Shown one piece after another: positions 37,461-46,515 of a stretch of DNA of 46,515 nucleotides. The stretch comes from Pseudomonadota bacterium (GTDB lineage: Bacteria; Pseudomonadota; Alphaproteobacteria; Sphingomonadales; Sphingomonadaceae), in the NCBI GenBank assembly GCA_016781555.1, contig JADDQD010000166.1, positions 1-46,515 of the forward strand. The letters run 5' to 3'. The notes under the pieces were generated by a model that worked only from the letters and a program-made list of their open reading frames with translations, did not search any database and was not told the DNA's origin. Each line of letters starts with the position of its first letter. Positions within the stretch are counted from its first letter, which is position 1. Position numbers and translations under genes: made by a program.

Positions 37461-39836
37461 TCAGCCGCGGAGCTGGGCGCCGACCTTGCCCGCCGCGGCC
37501 ACGATCCGATCTGAAATTACCTTCAATTCGTCCTCGGTGAAGCTGCGGACGCCGGGCTGCAGGCTTACTTCAAGGGCGAGCGACTTCTGCCCCTCGGGCA
37601 CGCCCGGGCCGGTGAAGACATCGAACAAGCTGACGCTCGTGATGGCATGCTTGTCCGCGCCGCGAACGGCGCGGACAAGGGCGTCGGCTTTGGTGGCGAG
37701 CGGCACCAAAAACGCAAAGTCGCGTTTCACGGCCTGGAGCGGCGGCGGCGCATAAGCTTCCCGCATGTGCCCGCTGGTGCGCTTTTGCGGAATGCGGTCG
37801 AGAAAAATTTCGGCCGCTACGATCGGGCCGGCGATGTCGAAAGCCCTGAGCGTTGCAGGATGCAGTTCGCCAAACTCGGCGAGCGCGTTCTTCGGCCCGA
37901 GCGAGAGCCGCGCAGAACGGCCCGGATGGTACACGCCGGAAGTCCCCTCGAGCGCCTGGAGATTGTCGACCGGTGCGCCAGCTGCCGTGAGGATCGCGAC
38001 CGCTTCGGCCTTGGCATCATAAGCGTTGAAAGGCTGCGCGCGGCCCGAGCGCCAGTGGCGGGGGGCCTGTTCGCCTGCCAGGACAATGGCAAGCGTCGGC
38101 CGCTCGCCATCAGCAAGGTAGCGCCGGCCAATTTCGAACAAGCGCACGCTTTCGGCCCCGCGAGCAAGGTTTCGGCGTGCAGCGGCGATCAAACCCGGCA
38201 GCAGCGAAGGGCGCATCGCCTTCAAATCTTCGGAGATAGGATTTTCAAGCATCCAGGCAGCCCCGCCAAAGGCTTCCGCCTCGCCTTCGGAGATGAAGCT
38301 CCAGGTCACCGCTTCATTGAGCCCGCGCGTTGCTGCCGTCCGGCGGACGCGCCGCTCCAGGAGCTGCTCGGGCGTGGCCGTCGGAGTGGCGACACCGGGT
38401 GCCCGAGGGAGTGGTGTGGAGGGGACCGCGCCAAGTCCCTCCATCCGGATAACTTCTTCGACGATATCGGCTGAACCGCCGACGTCACGGCGCCACGACG
38501 GCACCGCGACATCCCAAACACCGTCGCCAGTGACCTGAAATCCGAGACGGCGGAGGATGTCCTTCTGGCGTGGCTCTGGCACGTCGACACCGGCGAGTTC
38601 TGCGGTACGACGAGGACGGTAGGGAACGGTCCGCTCCAGCGCAGGCGGCGTGCCGGCATGGATCGCTCGCGAAGGCTCACCCCCTGCAAGTGCCAGTGCG
38701 AGGTCCGTGGCAAGCGCGAGGCCCTGTTCGAGGAAAGCTGGATCGACGCCGCGCTCAAAGCGTGTCCGTGCCTCTGAGGTGAGCGCCAGCTTCTGCCCGG
38801 TGCGGGCGATCGTCTCCGGATCGAAGTAAGCGCATTCGATCAGGATGTCCGTTGTTGCTTCCGTGACCCCCGAATGCTCGCCTCCCATGATGCCGCCGAT
38901 GTCGTGCACCGCTGCGTCGTCCGCGATCACTGTCATTTCCCGGTCGAGCCGGTAGGCCTTGCCATTGAGGGCGAGCAGTTCCTCACCCTCGCGGGCTTTG
39001 CGGGCGACAAGGGCGCCTTGCAGCTTGGCCACGTCATAAACGTGCAAGGGGCGACCATAGCTCAGCATGACGTAGTTGGTCATGTCGACGAGCGCGCTGA
39101 TTGGACGCTGGCCGACGGCTTTCAGCCGCTGCTGTAGCCAGGCCGGTGACTGGCCGTTGGTAACGCCGCGGACTACGCGCCCGTAAAAAGCGGGGCAGCC
39201 CTCCGGATCGTCGGTACGAATCTCGACCGGGCAGGCGAAGCTCCCGGTGATTTCCGGGGCCGGGATCGGGTTTAAGGTGCCAAGCCCCGCCGCCGCCAGA
39301 TCGCGAGCAATGCCGTGGACGCCCATTGCGTCCTGACGATTTGGTGTCACCGAGACATGGATAACTGGATCGTCAAGCCCAGCCCATCCGGCGAAGCTCG
39401 CGCCAACGGGCGCTTCCTGGGGAAGCTCGATGATCCCGTCATGCTCATCGCCCAGTTCAAGTTCGCGGACCGAGCACATCATGCCGCGGCTCTCGACCCC
39501 TCGAATGGCGGCAACCTTGAGGGTCAGGTCGCTGCCAGGCACGTAAGCGCCTGGCGCGCCGAAGACGCCCTTCAACCCCGCTCTGGCATTGGGAGCGCCG
39601 CACACGACCTGGATGGGCCCGCCGGTGCCGGCATCGACCGTCAGCACCTGCAGCTTGTCCGCCTGCGGATGGCGCTCGGCCGTCAGGACCTCTGCTATGA
39701 CGAAGGGAGCCAGCTTCTGCGCCGGATTATCCACGCCTTCGACTTCGAGGCCGATGCTGGTCAGCGTCTCAACGATCTCGCCGGCGCTGGCGTCGGTTTC
39801 CAGGTGCTCCTTGAGCCAGGAAAGGGTGAACTTCAT
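37461..39836 (-). CDS. pheT: Phenylalanyl-tRNA synthetase beta subunit
   Basis: [60 protein letters not shown]3/B4, B5 and C-terminal FDX-ACB-like regions. Confidence 0.98.
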   Translation of the reverse strand: MKFTLSWLKEHLETDASAGEIVETLTSIGLEVEGVDNPAQKLAPFVIAEVLTAERHPQADKLQVLTVDAGTGGPIQVVCGAPNARAGLKGVFGAPGAYVPGSDLTLKVAAIRGVESRGMMCSVRELELGDEHDGIIELPQEAPVGASFAGWAGLDDPVIHVSVTPNRQDAMGVHGIARDLAAAGLGTLNPIPAPEITGSFACPVEIRTDDPEGCPAFYGRVVRGVTNGQSPAWLQQRLKAVGQRPISALVDMTNYVMLSYGRPLHVYDVAKLQGALVARKAREGEELLALNGKAYRLDREMTVIADDAAVHDIGGIMGGEHSGVTEATTDILIECAYFDPETIARTGQKLALTSEARTRFERGVDPAFLEQGLALATDLALALAGGEPSRAIHAGTPPALERTVPYRPRRTAELAGVDVPEPRQKDILRRLGFQVTGDGVWDVAVPSWRRDVGGSADIVEEVIRMEGLGAVPSTPLPRAPGVATPTATPEQLLERRVRRTAATRGLNEAVTWSFISEGEAEAFGGAAWMLENPISEDLKAMRPSLLPGLIAAARRNLARGAESVRLFEIGRRYLADGERPTLAIVLAGEQAPRHWRSGRAQPFNAYDAKAEAVAILTAAGAPVDNLQALEGTSGVYHPGRSARLSLGPKNALAEFGELHPATLRAFDIAGPIVAAEIFLDRIPQKRTSGHMREAYAPPPLQAVKRDFAFLVPLATKADALVRAVRGADKHAITSVSLFDVFTGPGVPEGQKSLALEVSLQPGVRSFTEDELKVISDRIVAAAGKVGAQLRG

Positions 39837-40912
39837 GCGCCCACTCCTCCGCTAAGGGTCGGCACATCCAAGGCGGAGAAGCCATAGTGTTTTAGCCACC
39901 TCACATCGCCGTCGAAGAAGGCGCGCAGGTCGTCCATGCCGTATTTCAGCATGGCCAGCCGATCTATGCCGCAGCCGAAGGCGAATCCTTGCCACTCGTC
40001 CGGGTCGAGCCCGCAATTCGCGATCACCTTCGGGTGGACCATCCCGGAGCCGAGAAGCTCCATCCACGCATCGCTCCCGCCCAAGACGCGGCGACCCTTC
40101 ACGACCGAATAGCCGACATCGACTTCCGCTGAAGGCTCCGTGAAGGGGAAATAGCTTGGGCGCAGGCGGAGCACGATGTCATCGCGCTCGAAATACGCCT
40201 TGAGGAAGGTCTCCAGGGTCCATTTGAGGTGGCCCATATGGATTCCGCGGTCGATGACGAGGCCTTCCACCTGGTGGAACATCGGGGTGTGCGTCGCATC
40301 GCTGTCGGAGCGATAGGTTCGGCCTGGCACAATGATGTAGATCGGCGGCTTCTGCCGCATCATGGTACGAATTTGGACGGGCGAGGTGTGCGTGCGTAGC
40401 AGCATCCGCCTGCGCTCGCCGTCCGTCTCCCCGAAATAGAAGGTGTCGTGCATCGCCCGCGCGGGATGCGTTTCGGGGATGTTGAGCGCCGTGAAATTGT
40501 GCCAGTCATCCTCGATTTCGGGCCCAGTAGCCACCGAGAAGCCGAGGTCGGCGAAGATCTCCGCCAGCTCGTCCATGACCTGGCTGACCGGATGCACGGT
40601 GCCTTGCGGCCCCGTTGCCACCGGCAGCGTCATGTCCAGAGTTTCGGTCGCGAGCTTGCGCTCGAGTTCCGCCGCCTCCAGCGCCGCCTTGCGTGCCGTG
40701 ATCGCCTCGGCGACGCGTTCGCGCAGGCCGTGGATTCGGGGGCCTTCGACCTGCCGCTCCTCCGCTGTCATCCGTCCGAGCGTTTTCAGGAGGCCCGTGA
40801 TTGCGCCTTGTTTGCCAAGGGCGGCGACCCGTTCGGCCTCGAGGCTGGTGAGATCGACAGCCGCGTGGATGCGCTCGAGCAGATCGCGGCTCAGTGTTTC
40901 GAGATCGGACAT
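39833..40912 (-). CDS. pheS: Phenylalanyl-tRNA synthetase alpha subunit
   Basis: [61 protein letters not shown]; start set at internal Met. Confidence 0.98.
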   Translation of the reverse strand: MSDLETLSRDLLERIHAAVDLTSLEAERVAALGKQGAITGLLKTLGRMTAEERQVEGPRIHGLRERVAEAITARKAALEAAELERKLATETLDMTLPVATGPQGTVHPVSQVMDELAEIFADLGFSVATGPEIEDDWHNFTALNIPETHPARAMHDTFYFGETDGERRRMLLRTHTSPVQIRTMMRQKPPIYIIVPGRTYRSDSDATHTPMFHQVEGLVIDRGIHMGHLKWTLETFLKAYFERDDIVLRLRPSYFPFTEPSAEVDVGYSVVKGRRVLGGSDAWMELLGSGMVHPKVIANCGLDPDEWQGFAFGCGIDRLAMLKYGMDDLRAFFDGDVRWLKHYGFSALDVPTLSGGVGA

Positions 40913-41014
40913 GGCCCGGCGCTCTAGAGGAGATTTCCGACAGTTTGAACCCAAAGCTGTAAACGTGGTGTCGGCGGGCGGCGACGGCGAAGCCGAGCTC
41001 ATCGCGCCATGTGC

Positions 41015-42415
41015 TTAGCCTCCGAGGAACGGATAAGGGGAAATCGTTTTCTGCATCTCGTTCACCGTCAGGGTTCGCCCGGCAGGCGCGGCTGCGCGTT
41101 GGGGGCAGCGGAGCCGCGGGCAGATGGCGCAGGCCGGGCCGATCGGAGTGGCATAGGGTTCTGTGAGATCGAGCCCGTCCGAATAGACGATCTTCGATGC
41201 AAATTTGAGGTCGCAGCCAAGGCCGATGGCAAGCTGGCTGCCTTCGCGCGGGTCGAGCCGAATGGCCCGGTCAACTGTCCGGCTGAGCGTGAAGAAGCGT
41301 TGGCCGTCCGGCGTCTCGACGATTTGGGTGCTTACTCGGCCTGGGGTCTGAAATGCCGTGTGCAGATTCCAGCGTGGGCAGGTGCCGCCGAACCGCGAGA
41401 AGGGAAAGCTTTCCCCTGCGAAGCGCTTCGAGATGTTTCCGGCCGCGTCCACACGAAGCATGAAGAAGGGCACGCCGCGCGCTCCGCTTCGGCTGAGCGT
41501 GGTCAGGCGATGCGCGACCTGCTCGACGCTGGCGCCGAATTCTGCGCAAAGCCGGTCCAAGGCGTAACGGTGCCGCTCGGACGCGGTGAGGAACTCGGCG
41601 TACGGCATCATGATGGCGCCGGCCGCATAATTGGCCAACGACATGTGGAGCAGCCGGCGCGACGGCTGGTCGGGCGGGACGGCGCTTTCGAGCATGCGCG
41701 TGAGAAGCGGCCGGAATTCGAACAAAGCCAACTGGTACGCCACGGCGAAGGTGCGGCTTTCGGGGCGTAGCAACTCGGAGAGCATCAAACGCTTGCGGTG
41801 ATAGTCGTAGTGTTGGCTGGTGCCATCCAGCAGTTCGGGCGGGACGATGCGGGTATCGACGCCGAACCCCTCCTTCAGCCGCTTTCGGAGCGCCGCGAAC
41901 ATGAACAGCCGCTCGCCGAGCGCGCCGGCCAGCGTTTCGGCCGCCTCCTCCAAATAGCCGAAATAGTTTCGCTGCGTCTGGATGTGGTCGCGCACCCACG
42001 TCTCGGGCGTGACTATGGTAGCCTCGCCCTCGGACGCAGGCGCGCTCCGCCGTTCGACCAAAGTAGCGTAAAGCCGCGAAATGGCGTCCGCGACCGAAGG
42101 GGCATTGTCCGCCACCTCGACAAGCTCGTAACGGGGAATGCCGATGTCGCTGAACATCGGATCGGCGAAGATCTCGGCGAGATCTTCCATGTCAGTGCCT
42201 TCGCCTTCGGCGGTGAAGCCTTTCAAGTCGACATCGTAAGCCTGAGCGAGGCGGAGCAGAACCTGAGCGGTCACTGGCCGCTGGTTACGCTCGAGGTGGT
42301 TCAGATAGCTGGGGCTGACGCCAAGCTCGGCCGCCATTGCATTCTGATTGAGCCCCAGTTCCCGGCGCAATCGACGGAGCCGCCCGCCGAGGTAGAGTTT
42401 CCGTTCCGAAGCCAT
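41015..42415 (-). CDS. XRE-family regulator with IrrE-type and DUF2083-like C-terminal domains (RamB/short-chain fatty-acyl regulator family)
   Basis: LGGRLRRLRRELGLNQNAMAAELGVSPSYLNHLERNQRPVTAQVLLRLAQAYDVD; C-terminal CxxCPRLRCPQRAA; divergent from aceA. Confidence 0.9.
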   Translation of the reverse strand: MASERKLYLGGRLRRLRRELGLNQNAMAAELGVSPSYLNHLERNQRPVTAQVLLRLAQAYDVDLKGFTAEGEGTDMEDLAEIFADPMFSDIGIPRYELVEVADNAPSVADAISRLYATLVERRSAPASEGEATIVTPETWVRDHIQTQRNYFGYLEEAAETLAGALGERLFMFAALRKRLKEGFGVDTRIVPPELLDGTSQHYDYHRKRLMLSELLRPESRTFAVAYQLALFEFRPLLTRMLESAVPPDQPSRRLLHMSLANYAAGAIMMPYAEFLTASERHRYALDRLCAEFGASVEQVAHRLTTLSRSGARGVPFFMLRVDAAGNISKRFAGESFPFSRFGGTCPRWNLHTAFQTPGRVSTQIVETPDGQRFFTLSRTVDRAIRLDPREGSQLAIGLGCDLKFASKIVYSDGLDLTEPYATPIGPACAICPRLRCPQRAAAPAGRTLTVNEMQKTISPYPFLGG

Positions 42416-42540
42416 GTTGTAAGTCTGTCAACAATTTACACAAGTCGCAAGTCAAAGAACGACAGCGCGACCCTTTTTGATGCTCCCTCGCTTAGCAATC
42501 TGGAGTTGATTGGCCGCATAACCGAACGAAGGGTGAGACT

Positions 42541-43824
42541 ATGGCAGATTTCAGCAGCGTTGTTCCCGCTCCAGCGGGGCGCTTCAACGGCATCAGGCGG
42601 CCCTATGACGTGGCAGAGGTCGAGCGGCTCCGAGGTTCCGTGCCGGTCGAGCACACGATCGCGAGGCGGGGCGCTAATCGCCTGTGGGAGCTTCTGAACA
42701 GCGACGATTACGTCAACGCACTTGGCGCGGTCACTGGCAACCAGGCGATGCAAATGGTGCGCGCGGGCCTGAAGGCGATCTACCTTTCGGGCTGGCAGGT
42801 CGCAGCCGATGCCAACACGGCCGGAGCCATGTATCCCGACCAGTCGCTTTACCCGGCCAATGCAGGCCCGGAGCTTTGCCGTCGAATCAACCGCACCCTG
42901 CAACGCGCCGATCAGATCGAGCACGCCGAGGGTGGCGCGCAGCGGGACTGGTTCGTGCCGATCGTGGCCGATGCCGAAGCTGGCTTCGGCGGTCCGCTGA
43001 ACTGCTTCGAGATCATGAAAGCCTATATCGAGGCGGGCGCGGCGGGCGTGCACTTCGAGGACCAACTCGCGTCTGAGAAGAAGTGCGGGCACCTCGGCGG
43101 CAAGGTCCTGATCCCCACCCAAGCGCACATTCGAAACCTGAACGCGGCACGGCTGGCGGCCGATGTGTGTGGTGTGCCGACCGTGCTCGTCGCCCGAACG
43201 GACGCCGAAAGTGCGAAGCTCATCACGTCCGATGTGGACGAGCGCGATCACGAGTTCCTGACCGGCGAGCGCACCCCGGAAGGCTTCTTTCGCCTGAAGG
43301 AAGGGACCGGTGTCGATCATTGCATCAAGCGCGGCATAGCCTTTGCCGAACATGCCGACCTTCTGTGGTGGGAGACGAGCCATCCCAATCTCGAAGACGC
43401 AAAGCGATTCGCCGAAGCGGTGCAGAAGGCCCACCCGGGAAAAATGATGGCTTACAACTGCTCACCGTCGTTCAATTGGGAGGCGAAGCTCGACAAGGAC
43501 ACGATCGCCAAATTCCAGCGCGAACTGGGTGCAATGGGCTATAAGTTCCAGTTCGTGACGCTTGCGGGCTTCCACAACCTAAACCACGGCATGTTCGAGC
43601 TTGCGCGGGGTTATCGCGACCGCGGAATGGCGGCCTATTCCGAGCTCCAGCAGGCTGAGTTCGCTTCGGAGCAATATGGCTACACGGCTACCCGGCACCA
43701 GCGCGAAGTGGGGACAGGCTATTTCGACCTCGTGGCGCAGACCGTTGCCGGAGGCGAGGCTTCCACCACGGCGCTCGCGGAATCCACCGAGGCAGATCAG
43801 TTCACCGACAAAGTTGCGGCCTGA
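42541..43824 (+). CDS. aceA: Isocitrate lyase
   Basis: [76 protein letters not shown]. Confidence 0.98.
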   Translation: MADFSSVVPAPAGRFNGIRRPYDVAEVERLRGSVPVEHTIARRGANRLWELLNSDDYVNALGAVTGNQAMQMVRAGLKAIYLSGWQVAADANTAGAMYPDQSLYPANAGPELCRRINRTLQRADQIEHAEGGAQRDWFVPIVADAEAGFGGPLNCFEIMKAYIEAGAAGVHFEDQLASEKKCGHLGGKVLIPTQAHIRNLNAARLAADVCGVPTVLVARTDAESAKLITSDVDERDHEFLTGERTPEGFFRLKEGTGVDHCIKRGIAFAEHADLLWWETSHPNLEDAKRFAEAVQKAHPGKMMAYNCSPSFNWEAKLDKDTIAKFQRELGAMGYKFQFVTLAGFHNLNHGMFELARGYRDRGMAAYSELQQAEFASEQYGYTATRHQREVGTGYFDLVAQTVAGGEASTTALAESTEADQFTDKVAA

Positions 43825-43849
43825 GGCCGCCTGAAAGAGGAGATTAGGC

Positions 43850-44047
43850 ATGAGCAAACGTTATTGGGTTATCGGCGGCGAGTATGAGGGTCCCGACTTC
43901 CGCGCCCTTATTCCGGGGACGGAGAAGATGTGCGGGCCCTTCGAGGATGAGCGCAAGGCGCGGACGGAATGGACCCGCCTCACCTGCTGCCCTGAAGGCA
44001 CGACGGCAACAACGCGCTACTCGATCGCGTCGGAAACCCTGCACTAA
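43850..44047 (+). CDS. Small DUF4170-like protein
   Basis: MSKRYWVIGGEYEGPDFRALIPGTEKMCGPFEDERKARTEWTRLTCCPEGTTATTRYSIASE; downstream of aceA. Confidence 0.78.
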   Translation: MSKRYWVIGGEYEGPDFRALIPGTEKMCGPFEDERKARTEWTRLTCCPEGTTATTRYSIASETLH

Positions 44048-44082
44048 CAGGGGCTCACCGCCTGGCGGTAGCCCAAGAAGAA

Positions 44083-44115
44083 AGGCGCGGAGGATTTCCC
44101 TCCGCGCCTCTTTTT
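44083..44115. terminator. Intrinsic terminator, potentially bidirectional
   Basis: AGGCGCGGAGG atttc CCTCCGCGCCT then CTTTTT; A-rich sequence on the opposite flank (aagaagaa). Confidence 0.9.
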
Positions 44116-44132
44116 CACCGAACCAGGGCTGC

Positions 44133-44498
44133 TTAAGCCTGCGCCGGCAGAGCCCCGCGGGCCTGCGCGATGATCGAGCGGAAGGCATCGCCTTCGTGCA
44201 TGGCGATGTCGGCAAGGACCTTGCGGTCGAGTTCAACACCCGCGAGCTTCAGCCCGTGCATGAACTGGCCATAGGTGAGTCCTTCCACTCGGACCGCGGC
44301 ATTGATGCGCTGAATCCAAAGTGCGCGGAAGCTCCGCTTCTTCACCTTCCGGTCGCGATAAGCGTATTGCCCCGCTTTCTCGACGGCCTGGCGAGCGATG
44401 CGGATCGTGTTTTTGCGACGGCCATAATAGCCCTTCGCCTGCTCCAGTAATCGCTTGTGCTTGGTGCGGGTGGTCGTCCCGCGCTTGACGCGTGCCAT
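44133..44498 (-). CDS. rplT: 50S ribosomal protein L20
   Basis: [70 protein letters not shown]. Confidence 0.99.
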   Translation of the reverse strand: MARVKRGTTTRTKHKRLLEQAKGYYGRRKNTIRIARQAVEKAGQYAYRDRKVKKRSFRALWIQRINAAVRVEGLTYGQFMHGLKLAGVELDRKVLADIAMHEGDAFRSIIAQARGALPAQA

Positions 44499-44512
44499 AT
44501 TCCAAGCCCTCC

Positions 44513-44716
44513 TTACTTAAGACCGTAGGGCGCCCAGAGCTTCACCCGGGCCGTATCGGCCTCAGCAAGTAACTCGGTGCCGCGGTTCTGACGGATGTAT
44601 TTGGCATTGTGGCTGATCAGCCGGTGGCGCTTGCCAGCGACCCCGTGCTTCACCTTGCCGGTAGCGGTGAGCTTGAAGCGCTTCTTGACGCCGCTCTTCG
44701 TCTTCAGTTTGGGCAT
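44513..44716 (-). CDS. rpmI: 50S ribosomal protein L35
   Basis: [46 protein letters not shown]; start at internal Met of ORF-track entry. Confidence 0.98.
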   Translation of the reverse strand: MPKLKTKSGVKKRFKLTATGKVKHGVAGKRHRLISHNAKYIRQNRGTELLAEADTARVKLWAPYGLK

Positions 44717-44910
44717 TTTCGTCTCCTTTGCGCGCGAAGCGCGACGTTTGAGAACGGCCACGGCAGCCCTTTCAGCCGGTCCGTTCGGTTTCTTCCAAGG
44801 TCTGGAAAGGCCGCGCCTATAAGGCGATGCGCCGCGAAAGGCAAGGCTCGGCCCGTCCGGTGACCGCTTCTAGGCAGGAACAGATTCGCTGTTCCAGCCG
44901 TTTTTGCGCC

Positions 44911-46515
44911 ATGTATGAAACGGCCGTGACCCGTTCAGACGGTCACCCTCTGCGTCGTAAGAAGCTTGGCCGCGATTTCCTAGGGGCCGGGCTCTCGATT
45001 CTGGCAGCCATTATCGGGCTGATCGTTCTGGCGTGGGCGATTCTGTTCATCACCAAGGGCCGGTTCCTTAAACCCTATTTTGAAGACTTTGTCAGCAGGC
45101 AGACCTTGCGCACCGTTCGGGTCGCGGGCGACTTCCAGCTTTACCTGAACCCCATCGACGTGAAGTTCGTCGCCGAGGGCTTCACGATCTCCAATCCCGC
45201 CTGGGCGAGCCGAAAGAACTTCTTCGAATCGCGGCGCATCAACACGAACATCGCTACCATCCCGCTCATCTTCGGGCAAAGGCGAGTCAATTGGCTGGAT
45301 CTGGTCGGCGGCAATGTGGATCTCGAGTGGGATGCAAGCGGCAAGCGCAACACCTGGACCATGGGCGATCCGAACAAGCCGGCCGAGCCGTTCGAAATGC
45401 CGCTGATCCGGCGCGCGAGCATCGTTGGATCGCGCATGCGCTACCGCGCTCCGCAACTGGACTTCGTGTCTGACCTCACGTTCGAGACGGTGCGCGCAAA
45501 GGACACCGCATTCGAAAGCGACATTCGCTTTTCCGGCGGGGGCAGCATGCGCGACAAGCCGTTCACCCTAACCGGCAGCCTCATGTCGCCCAATGAGGCC
45601 GTTCGCGGTGGGCGGAACAAACTCGCGCTTCGCGCGGCGGCGCGCGGCAACACTCTTGACATCAGCGGGACCCTTCCGGGAGCGACGCAAGTGGAAGGAG
45701 CTGACCTGAAGCTCGAGGCACGCGGCCCGAACATGGCCTCGCTGTTCGACTTTCTGGGCGTCGCCACCCCCGACACCCGCCGCTATGTGATGCGCTCGAA
45801 CCTTACCAAGCGCGGCGACCGCTGGCGTTTCACTGGCCTTCGCGGGCGCTTCGGCGACAGCGACATCGCTGGCGCAATGACCATTTCGATGCCGGCCAAT
45901 CGCCTCAGGATCGACGCTGATCTTCGTTCCCGCGTCATCGACATCATCGATGTTGGGCCGATGGTCGGATATAATCCCGAGCGGCTCGAGAAGCTCGGTG
46001 CGCAAGGCGCCATCCAGAACGAGGGTGGGCGGCCGCGTGTGCTTCCGGACGCTCCGCTGCGGGTTGAGGCAATCAAGAATTTCGACGCGCACATCGACTA
46101 CAAGGCCGCGCGCCTTCGGATGGAGAACGCCCCCATCACCAACATCGGGCTGAGGTTCGACTTGAACCGAAGCGTGATGAAGCTTTCACCGCTGACGTTC
46201 GATCTGGCGGGCGGCCACCTTACCTCCGATATCGTCATCAACGCACGTCAGCGGCCGGTTCGCACTGATTACGACATACGGCTGTCCCCGGTGCGAATGG
46301 GCGTTCTGCTCGCGAAATTCGGAGCGCAAGAGTCTGGAACGACCGGGCAGTTGAAGGCCAGGGTACAGCTGACTGGTCTCGGCGATTCCGTTCGGGAGTC
46401 GCTCGCCAGTTCCAACGGCCGCATCGCGATTATCATGCCGGCAGGGACTTTCTGGACCCGCAACGTGCAGCTTTCGGAGCTCGACATTGGCACCTTTGCA
46501 CAGAAGATGTTCGAA
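44911..46515 (+). CDS. AsmA-family protein, 3'-truncated by window edge (absent from the ORF track)
   Basis: Hand translation from ATG 44911: MYETAVTRSDGHPLRRKKLGRDFLGAGLSILAAIIGLIVLAWAILFITKGRFLKPYFEDFVSRQTLRTVRVAGDFQLYLNPIDVKFVAEGFTISNPAWASRKNFFESRRINTNIATIPLIFG...; frame runs 535 codons to the end. Confidence 0.88.
   Translation, partial: MYETAVTRSDGHPLRRKKLGRDFLGAGLSILAAIIGLIVLAWAILFITKGRFLKPYFEDFVSRQTLRTVRVAGDFQLYLNPIDVKFVAEGFTISNPAWASRKNFFESRRINTNIATIPLIFGQRRVNWLDLVGGNVDLEWDASGKRNTWTMGDPNKPAEPFEMPLIRRASIVGSRMRYRAPQLDFVSDLTFETVRAKDTAFESDIRFSGGGSMRDKPFTLTGSLMSPNEAVRGGRNKLALRAAARGNTLDISGTLPGATQVEGADLKLEARGPNMASLFDFLGVATPDTRRYVMRSNLTKRGDRWRFTGLRGRFGDSDIAGAMTISMPANRLRIDADLRSRVIDIIDVGPMVGYNPERLEKLGAQGAIQNEGGRPRVLPDAPLRVEAIKNFDAHIDYKAARLRMENAPITNIGLRFDLNRSVMKLSPLTFDLAGGHLTSDIVINARQRPVRTDYDIRLSPVRMGVLLAKFGAQESGTTGQLKARVQLTGLGDSVRESLASSNGRIAIIMPAGTFWTRNVQLSELDIGTFAQKMFE

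Noticed and set aside
37647-38474. 275-aa plus-strand ORF
   Set aside because: Antisense to pheT; shadow ORF
41798-42697. 299-aa plus-strand ORF
   Set aside because: Antisense to the XRE regulator and overlapping the start of aceA in another frame; shadow ORF
1-46515. Mobile elements, CRISPR, defence or toxin-antitoxin systems
   Set aside because: No transposase, integrase, regularly spaced repeats, Cas-like or TA-like proteins seen on either strand; gene content is core housekeeping

Overview
This window looks like core chromosomal DNA from a high-GC alphaproteobacterium; Sphingomonadales is inferred from protein character and gene order, not from a search. It covers the conserved origin-proximal neighbourhood: leuS-lptE-holA // parB-parA-rsmG-mnmG-mnmE ... 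rho-hemJ-hemE // [hemE-ppsR gap] // ppsR-maf-aroE-coaE-dnaQ. Further right are hpf, ptsN, a SleB-type hydrolase, mmcB, a PBP1A-type protein, msrB, tRNA-Leu(GAG), ftsEX, a GH84-like enzyme, pheST, an aceA/regulator pair, rpmI-rplT and an AsmA-like gene that runs off the right edge. I see no CRISPR array, transposase, phage or toxin/defence island. The best-supported points of interest are: (1) a probable oriC in the 313-bp hemE-ppsR gap, with DnaA-box-like 9-mers, an AT-rich segment, dense GANTC sites and a strand-polarity switch; (2) two parS-like palindromes, one embedded in the rsmG coding sequence; (3) an in-frame amber codon splitting ppsR just before its P-loop; (4) a ~124-bp two-hairpin repeat, four copies at three loci, all in gaps between convergent genes and in two cases supplying a gene's stop codon; (5) a LexA-like box in front of mmcB; (6) a likely CTG start for ftsE. 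I do not see convincing evidence for an entirely new multi-gene system; the repeat family is the best candidate for something undescribed.
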